A DNA stretch of 64,000 bases from Furcasterigmium furcatum (Eukaryota; Ascomycota; Sordariomycetes; Glomerellales; Plectosphaerellaceae): NCBI GenBank assembly GCA_001599815.1, contig BCIA01000002.1:3507626-3571625 (forward strand), read 5' to 3'. This document shows, piece by piece, positions 1-10,460 of this stretch (the stretch's first letter is position 1; every line of letters starts with the position of its first letter). Below the pieces are notes generated by a model, which was not told the origin of the DNA, did not search any database, and was given only the letters and a program-made list of their open reading frames with translations. The translations under genes were made by a program, and so were the position numbers.

Positions 1-475
1 GGGTATCCGGTGTTGTCTGGGCCTTGATGGATTGATGCCGATGATGCGCGAAGTGCCGATAGAGCTCCGAGTAAAGTTGGGTTTGCTGCATGTGAGGTCA
101 CTGTATGCCTGTCATGGCCTGATGCAGCTACGGGGGCAGACCTGCCCAAGGCGGGCGGTGAGCACTGGAGCTGTCTTATGTCATGGGTGTTCCACAGTGA
201 ACTTCAGGCAGGCAGAAGGGCCGAGAGAGGACTAGCGTGCCTGCCCTGCCTTCGGAGGCGCACGTAGCACACGCAGCGAGTGAGTCGAAGAATCCATTTT
301 TATTTGGTCCAAGTTTTCGCTCCTTGCCCCGGGTCAGTGGGGAGCAACCTCGACACATTTCCGCCCAACAACAACTTTCTCTTGCGGTAAAGGGGGGACG
401 CTTTCGCGCGAGAAGAACACCACAACCACCCTCTCTTCTCTTCACCTACCTCTGGACGAGGCCCCTTTGCCCATC
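1..475. other. Upstream region of eRF1
   Basis: There is no supported gene in this stretch. It precedes the eRF1 start codon and should hold that gene's promoter and 5' UTR. Pyrimidine-rich tracts near 425-470, just before the ATG, are typical of strongly expressed fungal genes. Short open frames on both strands here look like chance frames. Confidence 0.5.
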
Positions 476-2045
476 ATGTCGGACCCCAATTCGACCGAGG
501 CCGAGAAGAACGTATGTGAACGCAGGCACCCCGCCAATCCATTTACGCCCCAGGCCCTGGCTGGCCAGCATCAAAGCCCCTCTTTGCCCCGCGCGCAAGA
601 CATGCCCCGACTAACAATGACGCTTTTCGTCGCGATAGATTGAGATCTGGAAGGTGAAGAAGCTCATCAAGAGGCTCGAAGCCGCCCGTGGCAATGGAAC
701 ATCCATGATTTCCCTCATCATCCGTATGTGCGCCCTCGCCGCTCTTGTTCCTCTCGCCCTGGTCGTCCGACCGCCGCTGACCCGGCATCTTTTTCACAGC
801 GCCCAAGGACCAGATTTCGCGCGCCGCCAAGATGTTGGCTGAAGAGTACGGTACTGCCTCGAACATCAAGTCTCGAGTCAACCGTCAGTCCGTCCTCTCC
901 GCCATCACATCGACACAGCAGCGTCTCAAGCTGTACAACAAGGTCCCTCCCAACGGCCTCGTCGTCTACTGTGGTGAAATCCTGACCTCCGAGGGCAAGG
1001 AGCGCAAGGTCAACATCGACTTTGAGCCCTTCAAGCCCATCAACACCTCCCTCTACCTCTGCGACAACAAGTTCCACACAGAGGCTCTCGCCGAGCTGCT
1101 CGAGTCCGACCAGAAGTTCGGCTTCATCATCATGGACGGTAACGGTGCGCTCTTCGGCACTCTCAGCGGAAACACCCGTGACATCGTCCATAAGTTCTCC
1201 GTCGATCTTCCCAAGAAGCACGGCCGTGGTGGTCAGTCCGCCCTGCGTTTCGCCCGTCTGCGTGAGGAGAAGCGCCACAACTACGTCCGCAAGGTTGCCG
1301 AGTTGGCCGTCCAGAACTTCATTACCGCCGACAAGGTCAACGTTGCTGGCCTCATCCTGGCTGGTTCCGCCGATTTCAAGAATGACCTCAACGCCTCCGA
1401 CATGTTCGACAACCGCCTTGCGACCAAGGTCATCAAGGTCGTCGACGTGTCGTACGGTGGTGAGAACGGCTTCAACCAGGCCATCGAGCTGTCGTCCGAG
1501 ACCCTCGGCAACGTCAAGTTCATCCAGGAGAAGAAGCTCATCGGAAAGTACTTTGAGGAGATCAGCCAGGACACCGGCCGTGTCTGCTACGGTATCGAGG
1601 ACACGCTCAAGGCCCTCGAGCTCGGTGCTGTCGAGATTCTGATCGTCTTCGAGAACCTCGAGATTACCCGATCCACCCTCAAGGACAGCGAGGGTACCGA
1701 GATCATCATCCACACCACCAAGCAGCAGGAGACGGGCGACCGAGCCCTGTTCATGGACAAGGCTACTGGCCAGGAGATGGACATCGTCTCCCAGGAGTCC
1801 TTCCTGGAGTGGATCGCCGAGCACTACAAGGACTTTGGTGCGGCGCTCGAGTTCGTCTCGGACCGTTCCACGGAGGGCAACCAGTTCGTCAAGGGCTTCG
1901 GTGGTATCGGAGGTATTCTCCGTTACAAGGTGAACTTTGAGCAGCTGGCAGATTTCGAGGATGACGATGATGATTATTACGACGGTAGGGACTCCTTGTT
2001 GTCCACAAAGCTATCACCACAGGCGACTAACACTATCCAGATTGA
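476..2045 (+). CDS. SUP45: Eukaryotic peptide chain release factor 1 (eRF1)
   Basis: Recognises all three stop codons in the ribosomal A site and, with the GTPase eRF3, triggers peptidyl-tRNA hydrolysis in the cytosol. The model has four exons, 476-511, 639-723, 800-1984 and 2041-2045, giving 436 residues against about 437 in yeast. Visible motifs are NIKS (residues 62-65) and YLCDNKF (126-132) for stop decoding, and GGQ (184-186) for catalysis. The protein ends in the usual acidic tail. The last intron starts with GTAGGG at 1985, has a CTAAC branch site near 2026 and ends in CAG at 2040. The final exon is only five bases (AT TGA), and splicing it restores the family's ...YYDD ending. Without that splice the frame runs to 2076 with an unconserved tail. 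Identification is very secure. Confidence 0.97.
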
Positions 2046-3066
2046 CCAACCGGCTCCCCCAACACCGGGGGATTGACTCAGGTGCCAACATCCGCGATCC
2101 ACGGGTTCTTCGAAGCCCCGAAACCAGAGCCAGAGCCTAGCGCCGTGGTCCCTCGCCAGCGCCTCATGAAGAAGTCGTCGGCCTGCCCGTCCCGAGGCCA
2201 CCAGACGGCGCGCCCGAGCCCGCTCCGCTCTGTCATGACGGCTAACTAGACCCCCCAGACAGCGAGATTGAAGGTGGGTTTCTTTTGAATAATAAAAAAA
2301 GTCTGACGGCTTGCTGACCCGCGCTGGCAGACATTATCTATACCAGAGTCGAGTCATCTGCTTGCCCATGCCCCCAGGGCTGACGATTCGGGCGGGTTGT
2401 AGAGAAAGAGGGGAGCGGTCCGCAGTGCATAGGCCGCTCCGGGAGCGTTGAAAAGCACTAGATAGACTAGATGTCTACATAAAGTTGGTTCAGTTTTGCA
2501 CAGCTTGTGTTTCGTTGTGATGTGACCGTCTTCCGCCCTGAGCAACCCGTTACGTTGAGGATCTCGAAACGCCTCGAAAACCATAAGAGGGACTCTCCAA
2601 GACACTTGCTAGTAGAGACCACTTGGGGATGAAGACAATACAGGATCGACCCTAATGTACTCGGTGTTGTTTTCCACTCCCTGAGATCTCATCAGCCCCG
2701 TCTACCATGCCTAGAAAAGCCACATTCATTCGGGGCCTGTCTTGAGAGACCTGTCTCTCTTCGCCGTTGATTTTCACATTTGCGCAGTCCCGATATATGG
2801 ATGTCGCGTTCACGGCCGGAGGTCCGAGTCTTCGGCGCCGGGGCCCACAATTAGCCAGCACGTCAGGACGGTGCGAACGTGGCCTGCAGCTGCCCTCTGA
2901 ACCTCGAATTTGAGAATTGAACATCACCAACCCAGAGCTCCCACAAAGTTCCATCGCAGCAGCAAAAGCGCCGCGACCTGCGGGAGCTCCAGCTCTTTCG
3001 AATCCTGAGCCGATATAAGCATTTCTGGGTTCCTTCAACGACGCAAGAGCCCCCAATACCGCTGCA
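2046..3066. other. Intergenic region eRF1-COG1
   Basis: This stretch of about 1 kb holds the eRF1 3' UTR and the COG1 promoter. An A-rich stretch with an AATAAA-like element lies near 2288-2297. Positions 2082-2239 contain a GC-rich open frame (SAIHGFFEAPKPEPEPSA and onward, ending TAG near 2250). It begins right after a CAG, so an alternative 3' exon is possible, but I see no homology. No other gene is supported. Confidence 0.5.
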
Positions 3067-5511
3067 ATGGCAGCCCCAGCACCGGACCTCTCGACCCTCA
3101 CGTCCTCCACGGACATCTTCTCGTCGAACTACACCCTCCCCCAGATTCGATCCCTCCACCGATCACTCCATGTCGGCGTCGACGACAAGGCGACGCGCTT
3201 GCGCACGCAAGTAGGCTCGTCCTACCGCGATCTCCTGGGAACCGCCGACTCGATCGTCCAGATGCGCGGGGACAACGATGCCGTCCAGACGCTACTCGGT
3301 CGAATGGGCGGACGCTGCGGCCGCGCAGTCGTTGGAAAGAAGGTCTCGGGCCTGGGGACATTCGTCACGAGCGGCGCCTCGAACAAGGACAGCGAAGATA
3401 TGGCCCTGGTTGCGAGGGCGAAGCTCCTGGAGAGGTGTGGCCTTGTGGTCGGGCGCGTCCTGAAGGGCAGCATCAGCGTCGGCGATGCGAAGCTGGGACG
3501 CGGCGATAGACTCGTCCTCGCGAGCAAGGTGTTCGTGCTGAGCAGGCTGCTTGCCAAGAGCTTCGGCGACAGGAGCCAGCTCTCGGAGGACGCTACGATC
3601 GTGGTTGAGACGGCAGAGCAGAGCTTGGGAGGGCTGAGGAGGAGACTTTTGCAAAGCATTAGGAAGGTCCTCGAGCGGTCGGTCGATGCCGAGTCCCAGG
3701 GCGATGTGCTCAAGGCGCTGTGCGCCTACAGCCTTGCGACCAGCTCCGGCGCCAAGGATGTTCTGCGGCACTTCCTCATTGTTCGAAGCGAGGCCATTTC
3801 TGGTGCGTTCGACGCCGAGGAAAGCGAACGGCCACGGAGCAGCAATGATGTCCTGAAGGGCTTGAAGCTGTACACGAGGACGCTGCTGGATGTCCAAGCT
3901 CTTGTTCCCTCCAAGTTGGCAGATGCACTGGCAGGTCTGAAGAAGAGCCCTCTCTTGGCCGATGAGACGCTCAAAGGACTCGACGGATTGCGACTGGATG
4001 TTTATGAGCGCTGGTGCGGCGATGAGATCCAGTTCTACGCGCCATATATCCGCCACGACGACCTCGACGGAGCACAGGCACGGAGCACATTGACGGCCTG
4101 GGCGGCGAAGGGAGGCGAGGTTCTCGTTGATGGCTTGAAAGCTACGATGGAACGCATGACGGAGTTCAAGGTGATCATCCAACTACGGACGGCGGTCCTG
4201 CAGCTCTGGATCCGAGACGGCGGGAAGGCGAAGGGCTTCGATCCCTCCGATATGCTGAACTCGCTGCGCAGCGCGATCAACGGTCACATGCTGCAAGTCC
4301 TTGAGACGAAGGTCAACAAGCTCCACCTCGTCGCCTCCGAGGTCTCGGCAACTCTGGACGCCTGGCAGGACGGTGTGACAGACAAGCAGGACAACCTCTG
4401 GGCGAGCAGGAACTTCGACAATGAGATCTCTGCTGGCGCAGACCACTTCCTGCAAGAGCTGGTGTCGCGTCTCCACGGCCGCAACGACCCAGTATCCAAG
4501 GCTGTGAACTGCTTCAACTCCTGGAAACATGTTATCGACGAAGTCGGCCAGGTCGTGGAGCAGCTCAGAAAGCAGCGGTGGGACAACGACATTGACGAGA
4601 TCGAAGACGAGGAAACGATCGAAGAACGACAGCAGCTTCTTAGCAGGGACGATCCGAAGGCGCTCCAAAAGAAGCTCGAGGCTGCGCTGGAGAAGGGCTT
4701 CAAGGAGCTTGACGCCAAGCTGACAGGTTTATGGGAAGGCCATGTCGATGCCAAGAACAGCGGCAAGATGGCAATGTACATCATCCGTGTTCTCCGGGAC
4801 GTGCGGGCGGGACTGCCGACGCTGGATTCCTTGACGGTGAAGCGTTTCGGCTTGTCCATCGTGCCGTCTTTGCACAAGAAGCTGGCTGAGACCGTGACAT
4901 CGGCACCCGTCGAGACGTTTGCCACCCTGGCCTTGACGCAGAATGTCCTTGTCGGCCGAGCGTTGTGGGAGGGGAGCCCGGAGCTGCCGACACAGCCGTC
5001 GCCAGGGTCTTTCAGGTTCCTCCGGAATGCGTCTCAGTCCATGGGCGACGCAGGCATGGACCTGTGGAGTCCTGCGGCTGTTACTGCGGCGAAGAAGCAG
5101 ATTACAGAGGAAACATGTAGAGTCTGGCTTGATGCTGTTGAGGCACTCCTCGCAGAAGGGGCTGATGACGCCTCGAAGGCGGCGGCGGAGAAGACCGAAG
5201 ATGAGGAAGGCAAGGCTGAAAGCGACGAGGCGAAGGAAGCAGTGGATGAAAACGCCGAGCCTGCAGATGACGATGACGACGAGGACGCGCAGCTGAGAAG
5301 GGACATCTTTACGCAGTGGCTCTTTGACATTTCTCTGCTACGTTTGTCGCTGGATGCCGGGTCTCAAGACGCACAAGGGGGACTTGCATCGCTGGAGGAG
5401 CGTGTTTACACGGAGAGTGGTCTGGGTAGCGAGGCTCGACAGCGCATCGCCAGGTCGTCCCAGGCATATTGGAAGAAGACCAACTTGCTGTTTGGACTGC
5501 TGGCGGATTGA
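3067..5511 (+). CDS. COG1: Conserved oligomeric Golgi complex subunit 1
   Basis: Subunit of the COG tether (lobe A) at the cis-Golgi, which captures retrograde intra-Golgi vesicles and so maintains glycosyltransferase localisation. It is one uninterrupted exon of 814 residues. The N-terminal part (about 20-75) has the Vps51/Cog1-type helical segment, with LPQIRSLHRSLHVGVDDKA followed by SSYRDLLGTADSIVQMR. The rest is predicted helical, as in other tethers. A Glu/Asp/Lys-rich low-complexity insert sits near residues 705-745. The ATG at 3067 is the first in frame and matches the usual short N-terminus. Recognition rests mainly on the N-terminal signature, the length and the helical composition. 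Confidence 0.85.
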   Translation: MAAPAPDLSTLTSSTDIFSSNYTLPQIRSLHRSLHVGVDDKATRLRTQVGSSYRDLLGTADSIVQMRGDNDAVQTLLGRMGGRCGRAVVGKKVSGLGTFVTSGASNKDSEDMALVARAKLLERCGLVVGRVLKGSISVGDAKLGRGDRLVLASKVFVLSRLLAKSFGDRSQLSEDATIVVETAEQSLGGLRRRLLQSIRKVLERSVDAESQGDVLKALCAYSLATSSGAKDVLRHFLIVRSEAISGAFDAEESERPRSSNDVLKGLKLYTRTLLDVQALVPSKLADALAGLKKSPLLADETLKGLDGLRLDVYERWCGDEIQFYAPYIRHDDLDGAQARSTLTAWAAKGGEVLVDGLKATMERMTEFKVIIQLRTAVLQLWIRDGGKAKGFDPSDMLNSLRSAINGHMLQVLETKVNKLHLVASEVSATLDAWQDGVTDKQDNLWASRNFDNEISAGADHFLQELVSRLHGRNDPVSKAVNCFNSWKHVIDEVGQVVEQLRKQRWDNDIDEIEDEETIEERQQLLSRDDPKALQKKLEAALEKGFKELDAKLTGLWEGHVDAKNSGKMAMYIIRVLRDVRAGLPTLDSLTVKRFGLSIVPSLHKKLAETVTSAPVETFATLALTQNVLVGRALWEGSPELPTQPSPGSFRFLRNASQSMGDAGMDLWSPAAVTAAKKQITEETCRVWLDAVEALLAEGADDASKAAAEKTEDEEGKAESDEAKEAVDENAEPADDDDDEDAQLRRDIFTQWLFDISLLRLSLDAGSQDAQGGLASLEERVYTESGLGSEARQRIARSSQAYWKKTNLLFGLLAD

Positions 5512-5665
5512 TCTCTGAAGCATGCATCACAGATAGGGCAGCCTTCGCCAGCAAAATCGGCCTCCGACATTGCCGAAGCATAATGTGAAAATGCCATTCA
5601 TTAGATGACTCCACTGCTCTACTCTATCGCATACACTCATTCATGTACATGCAAGCCTTGCTCAC

Positions 5666-6568
5666 TCACAGCTTGTGCTTTTTCTCTCCCGATGCGAGTT
5701 TTCGGAACTCCTCCTGCGGAACCCCCTGGACGAACCGCTCGAGGCCCGCAAAGGCCTCCCTCGAGCTCTGCTTCTCCATGACGTCCATCTCCGGCGCGCG
5801 GATCAGCTTCTTGATCCCCGTCAGGCTGTCGCCGTTGAGGTGCTTGCCGAGCTTGTCCTCGACCTCGTCCAGGACGAGCTTCTTGAGCTTCTCGTCCTCG
5901 CCGGGCGCGACCTCGTCGAAGATCCTGTTGACGAAGCCGGTGGCGAGCAGGTCGGCGGCGGAGATGCGGCGGCTCATGAGGAGGGCCTCGTTCGCCTTAC
6001 TGATCCCGAGGCGCTGGACGAGGGCGCGGGAGGCGCCGCCCTCGGTGACGAGGCCGAGGGAGCTGAAGGGTGTGAGGAGGAATGTGTGCGGCGCGGCGTA
6101 GATGAAGTCCGAGAAGGCAACGAGGGCGGCGGAGAGGCCGACGACGGGGCCGTTGAGGGCCGTGACGAGGATCTTGGGGTGGGTGTAGAATGCGTGTGTC
6201 GCGTTCATGTTGTTGGCGAGGAACGAGCGGAGCCAGTATTGGTGGACTTCGGAGGGGTTCTCGGGGCCGGCGCGGGAGATTGTGACGTCGGCGCCGCTGA
6301 GGGGGCGTTAGAATGAGATATTCTGACTTGAGGTTGAAGCTGGAGAGTGAGACGGGGTACGAAGAGCCGTGACATACGCAGAGAAGAAACGGCCTTTGCC
6401 TATGAGGACGGTGATGTAGATGTCATCACGCTTGGCAACCTCGCGGAGAGTCTGAGCAAGGTCATAGTACTGGGCTTGTGAAAGAGCGTTGAGCTTTTTG
6501 GCGTTGTCGATAGTGATGACAGCGACTCGGTCGTGATATTCCACGGAGATGACCTTGTCCTCTGCCAT
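5666..6568 (-). CDS. ECI1: Peroxisomal delta3,delta2-enoyl-CoA isomerase
   Basis: Crotonase-fold enzyme that shifts cis/trans-3-enoyl-CoA to trans-2-enoyl-CoA so unsaturated fatty acids can enter peroxisomal beta-oxidation. Exons are 6568-6378 and 6296-5666, giving 273 residues. The splice joins FFS to AGAD, restoring the oxyanion-hole segment. The HNGPVVGLSAAL-like segment (about 112-122) and the acidic residue in VTEGGAS (Glu near 149) fit the isomerase catalytic glutamate. The C-terminus HKL is a plausible PTS1 signal. The start at MAEDKV was preferred over an upstream non-ATG extension. A related enoyl-CoA hydratase activity cannot be fully excluded, but the single-glutamate pattern favours the isomerase. 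Confidence 0.88.
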
Positions 6569-7240
6569 TTTATATGGATGTAAGACTCGCAAATAATGAT
6601 ATCAGAAATTTGAAGGATATATCTTATTGTTAAGGGTCGAACAGTCTGAACAGGGACTGGGACTAGATCATTCAAACAATGAGGAGTATGTACTTGTATT
6701 AATATCAAAAGAGAAGACCCGGCGTGCTGGAAACTCGGAGGGGGAGATGCAACTCGGCACTGACATCGCTTCCCCAGACTCTTGGGCGATCTGGTGCCCC
6801 ACATTGACCGAGATGCCTCGGCCCTTTTTGCGGGGAAGAGCACTGAAGAGCCGCTAGGGGACACGACTTGGCCCCTTTTACTAATGACATCTTTCACTGT
6901 TCACCATGGACGGAACCTGTCCATTACATTGTGTGGGTAGAGATCGGAGTTTCCTGGCCTTTAGAGCAGGTGTCAAGGGAAATAGGGTGCATGGTTGGGT
7001 TGGTGTGTTCTCCTCAAACTGAGCCATGTTCATTGGTAAGTGTGCCAGTCATTATCGACCACAGCAGGTATAGGTCGTCTATGAGATATCATCTATGCGA
7101 AAAGCCCGAGCGTCCTGGGCGTTGGGCACAATTCCCCCGTGCCTTAGCTCTGCTGTCGCTCACCGGCCGTGGCCTTCTGCTTCGCCTTCGCCTTCGCGCC
7201 TCGCTAGAAACGCCCACGTTGCATCGCCCGAGAACCGGTC
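6569..7240. other. Intergenic region upstream of the enoyl-CoA isomerase
   Basis: This contains the promoter of the minus-strand isomerase gene and the 3' flank of the A49 gene. It is more AT-rich near 6580-6710. I recognise no gene, repeat or RNA. Confidence 0.5.
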
Positions 7241-8703
7241 CTACCGTCTCTTGGGCGCGCCCCTGCTCATCTTGGGGAACTGCAACGGCAGCGCCAGCTT
7301 GGCGATCGGCCGGGCCTTGGAGTCGCCGGCCCTCTTGACCTGGCCCATCTTGGCCCCGATCTCCGAGAAGTACTGCGTGATGGACTTTTGGTCTAGGTGG
7401 AGGTCCTCCCGCAGGTCCTTGGGCTCCGTCTCGAAGTTGTCGATGATCGCCGAGATGGCGCAGCAGTGCGAGACGATGAGGTCCACGTGGAACTTGCGGA
7501 TCTCGCCCGCCTCGGAGAACTTGCGCCGGATGCTCTCGATGACCGAGTTGGGCGCCGGCGAGAGGGTCTTGGCCAGCTGGTCCTTGGCCAGCACGCGCTT
7601 GGAGTCGCGCTTGCCCGACTTGGCCGACATGAGGAACATGATGAGGAAGTTGAGGTAGCGGAGCAGCCGCAGCTTCTCCACCGGCTGTTCTTGCCGGGCG
7701 ATGCGCCCGACGCGGCGTGCCACGAAGCGCGAGGTCGACTGCAGGTCCTCGTTTGCCTCGATCTTCTCCTGCCAGTCCCGGACGGGCACGGCCTTCAGCA
7801 CTTCGGCGCCGATGATGACCGCGGGGTCGTAGACGTCGGCGACCTCGGTGGCCTCGAGGTTGGGTCTCGGCACCGGCTTGGACTGGTCGATGACCGCCTG
7901 CAGCTCGTCCCTGGTGGCCATTTTCGAGGTGATCTCGCCGATCTGTGATAGTGTCGCCTTGGATGCCGCATCGAGCTTCTTGCGGGTGCCGTCGTCGTTG
8001 AGCTCGCCGGAGGCGGGGGTAATGGCGTTCATCGCAATGGATTCGATGACCTTGCGTGCCTTCTTGGTACCGAAGGTCTGGCCCAGTTCGACCTTTTGAT
8101 CGCGGTAGCTCTGCATGCCCGTCGTTAGTATCGCCGCATCGGGGAGCGGTGGCCTCCCCCGGGGATATCGTACCTTTGCGTCAGCTGGCGCGACCATGGC
8201 CTCCTCGTCGGCCTGCTTGGCCCTGACAGTCCCCCGAGCCACCATCTTCTTGGCTTCGATGACCTCCAGACTTCCCGTTTTCGGGTCGTAGACACCAATG
8301 TAGTGCCGTTGTGTGGGCCCCCCATTGCTCGACTCCTCCTCCTCTCGCGCCGTGTAGTCTAGTGTTCGGTGCTTGGTCGAGTGCAGGACCAGGTCCTGGT
8401 CTGACGGCGCTTGTCTCTTGGACTTTTTTGTCGACGATTTCTCTCTCTTTTGGTACGGCTGAAATGCAAGATCGTTCTCCAGGCGAATTCCAGTCGCGGA
8501 GACTGCTGGTGGTCAGCATGTTCGCCGCAATGACAGGGAATGTGTCGAGTCTTACCGACTACCGGAGGGCAGTATTGGGCTTTCGTGACGGAGGAGATGC
8601 GGATGGGCTTAGAAGGCGCTTCGGACTCGACTGCGGCCTTCTTCTTGGGCTGGGACTTGCCCTCGGCCGCCCGCTTCCTTTTTCTGCCGTTGGCGTCGGC
8701 CAT
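7241..8703 (-). CDS. RPA49: RNA polymerase I subunit A49
   Basis: Pol I-specific subunit that, with A34.5, forms a TFIIF/TFIIE-like heterodimer aiding initiation and elongation on rDNA in the nucleolus. Exons are 8703-8556, 8505-8174 and 8110-7241, giving 449 residues. The N-terminus is basic, with an NLS-like run KRKRAAEG. The dimerisation part includes YIGVYDPKTGSLEVIEAKK, and the linker and C-terminal winged-helix part begins around KKARKVIESIAMNAI. The second intron (63 nt, GTACGA...GCATGCAG with a CTAAC branch site) is a multiple of three and has no stop, so an unspliced mRNA would code for 21 extra residues. The gene shares a promoter of about 520 bp with the divergent dehydratase gene. 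Confidence 0.88.
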
Positions 8704-9227
8704 TTTGGTGTGCTGCGTGGATGTTGTCGGTTTTCAAAGTCGGATCTGAATTCGGTTCTCGATACTCGACAGACACAGTCGGACGGATCAAATAATTTTT
8801 TTGAAGCTGCGTTATCGAAAGGCGGCGGGATTGGCTGCGACGCCTGTAGAGTGGCGCACAGACCAGTTTTGGGCCTGGGATCCGCTGGAGCCCCGAAAAT
8901 GCAATTCCGATAAGCTTCCAGAGTTGCCAAGTTAGTTGCCTTGTCTTTGAGGTTGAGGGCAGATGGAATGGAGGAGAAGAATCAGGCAAAAAGCAAAAGA
9001 TGGTCCAAAAGGAAGGAAATCTTGGGTTTCGGCCTCGGTTCGTGGAAACAAGAGCCAGACATGCTCCCTGCTGTTAGGTGGTTGACGGACGGAGGTCGGT
9101 ATACCGCATAAAGCAATATACTCTTCTGCCGAGGCCAACCGCCGTCGCTGCCGCCGGCTCCTCGTCACGACTTACACTGACCGAGCTTCACTGACATGTA
9201 TCTCATTCATACCTGGCCAACGCCATC
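8704..9227. promoter_or_regulatory. Divergent promoter, A49 / HTD2-type gene
   Basis: This 524-bp stretch separates two divergent start codons and must hold both promoters. I see no further gene in it and no obvious shared operator. Confidence 0.5.
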
Positions 9228-10343
9228 ATGGCGTTTTCATTTCAGAGACCGTTTTTGTCTTTAAGACTATCACACAGTGCCAGGTGTCTCCCTGGGAAAC
9301 ATTCATACTCGACTTCCCGAATAAATGAGATCTTGAGCAAGCAGAAGCACATAACCGATCATCTGTCACCAACGAACTCGAAGCTTCTAGCAATCTCGCT
9401 CTCAGACCACCTGCCTGCAGAATGCTTGGCCTCTCTAACCCCGTCGCCACTACATGAGGCAACACCTGCCCTTCCTCAGGGCCACCATCTCGTCTACTTT
9501 CCCATCCAAGCCCGACCTTCAGAGCTCCATGCCGACGGAACGGACATGGACCACTGGCCAGGGCCGCCCTTTATGCGGCGCATGTGGGCCGGCGGCGAGG
9601 TCAAGTTCCGCTCTGGTTGGGAGAGTGACATGCAGTTGGACGCGAAGCCAGTCACCTGTGTTGAATCTGTCGAGGACGTGAGGGTCTCCGGCGTCGAGGA
9701 GGGGTCAGACAAGATCGACCCCAAGGCCAAGGCATTTGTCGATGTATGGAGACGCTACAGCGTAGCAGGAGGCGGAGCCTCGCCGGCCATTGAAGAGCGG
9801 CGTACCTTGGTGTTCATGCCTGAGCTGAGCGGCGAGGGAGATACCCCTGCGACGAGGCAGCCCGCGCCAAGGATACTCAAGGGTAGGTCATCGTTGATCC
9901 CAAGCTTGAGTTTACTGACTGACTGCGTCGAAGCTCCTCACAAGGCGGACTATTCCTTCTCAGTGACCCCAAATCGGGCCCTTCTCGCCAACTTCAGTGC
10001 CCTGTCATACAACGCGCACTCGATCCACCTGGACACCGCTCTGACACTGGCCGAGGGCCACAGAGGGCTGCTGGTACATGGACCCCTGTCGCTGACGCTC
10101 ATGTTCGCTGCCCTGAGGGGAAAGCTCGTGTCGGAGAACCCGGCAACTCGCGAAGCGGTTCGCTGGGTGGGCTATCGGAACGTGGCACCGTTATACAACG
10201 GGGAGGAGTTGAGAGTGTGCCTCAGGGAGAAACCGGAGAGAGGAGCGGAGAGCAAGGACGGCGAGCGGAAGTGGGATGTCTGGGTTGAAGGCAAGGAGGG
10301 AGGCATGGCCGTCAAAGGGACAGCCACCACTGGGCCATTGTGA
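9228..10343 (+). CDS. HTD2: Mitochondrial 3-hydroxyacyl-thioester dehydratase (HTD2-type)
   Basis: Hot-dog fold dehydratase; in yeast Htd2 carries out the dehydration step of mitochondrial type II fatty-acid synthesis, which supplies lipoate. Exons are 9228-9882 and 9934-10343, giving 354 residues. The N-terminus is Arg/Ser-rich without acids (about 1-30), fitting a mitochondrial presequence. The MaoC/hydratase-2 core lies in the C-terminal half, with FSALSYNAHSIHLD holding the Asn-x-His active-site pattern, followed by LLVHGPLSLTLMFAALRG. The 51-nt intron is stop-free and a multiple of three. Some databases call this family mesaconyl-C4-CoA hydratase, and the substrate cannot be fixed from sequence. 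It converges on the maltase gene with a gap of about 117 bp. Confidence 0.78.
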   Translation: MAFSFQRPFLSLRLSHSARCLPGKHSYSTSRINEILSKQKHITDHLSPTNSKLLAISLSDHLPAECLASLTPSPLHEATPALPQGHHLVYFPIQARPSELHADGTDMDHWPGPPFMRRMWAGGEVKFRSGWESDMQLDAKPVTCVESVEDVRVSGVEEGSDKIDPKAKAFVDVWRRYSVAGGGASPAIEERRTLVFMPELSGEGDTPATRQPAPRILKGRSSLIPSLSLLTDCVEAPHKADYSFSVTPNRALLANFSALSYNAHSIHLDTALTLAEGHRGLLVHGPLSLTLMFAALRGKLVSENPATREAVRWVGYRNVAPLYNGEELRVCLREKPERGAESKDGERKWDVWVEGKEGGMAVKGTATTGPL

Positions 10344-10460
10344 TCTCTGTAGATTATCAAGGTAGCGGGTCGACGTTGACAGCAAGTTTCGGGATGCCTC
10401 ATCCGGATCTATTCGCAAACTTTCTGGTACATATTCTGATACGACTACAGTTGACCCAAC

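Noticed and set aside
718..1824. Long minus-strand open frame opposite eRF1
   Set aside because: It mirrors the codon bias of the conserved eRF1 exon and has Leu/Val/Gly-rich low-complexity sequence with no family signature.
2041..2076. eRF1 reading straight through to 2076 without the last intron
   Set aside because: The tail is not eRF1-like, whereas splicing 1985-2040 with a CTAAC branch site restores the conserved ending.
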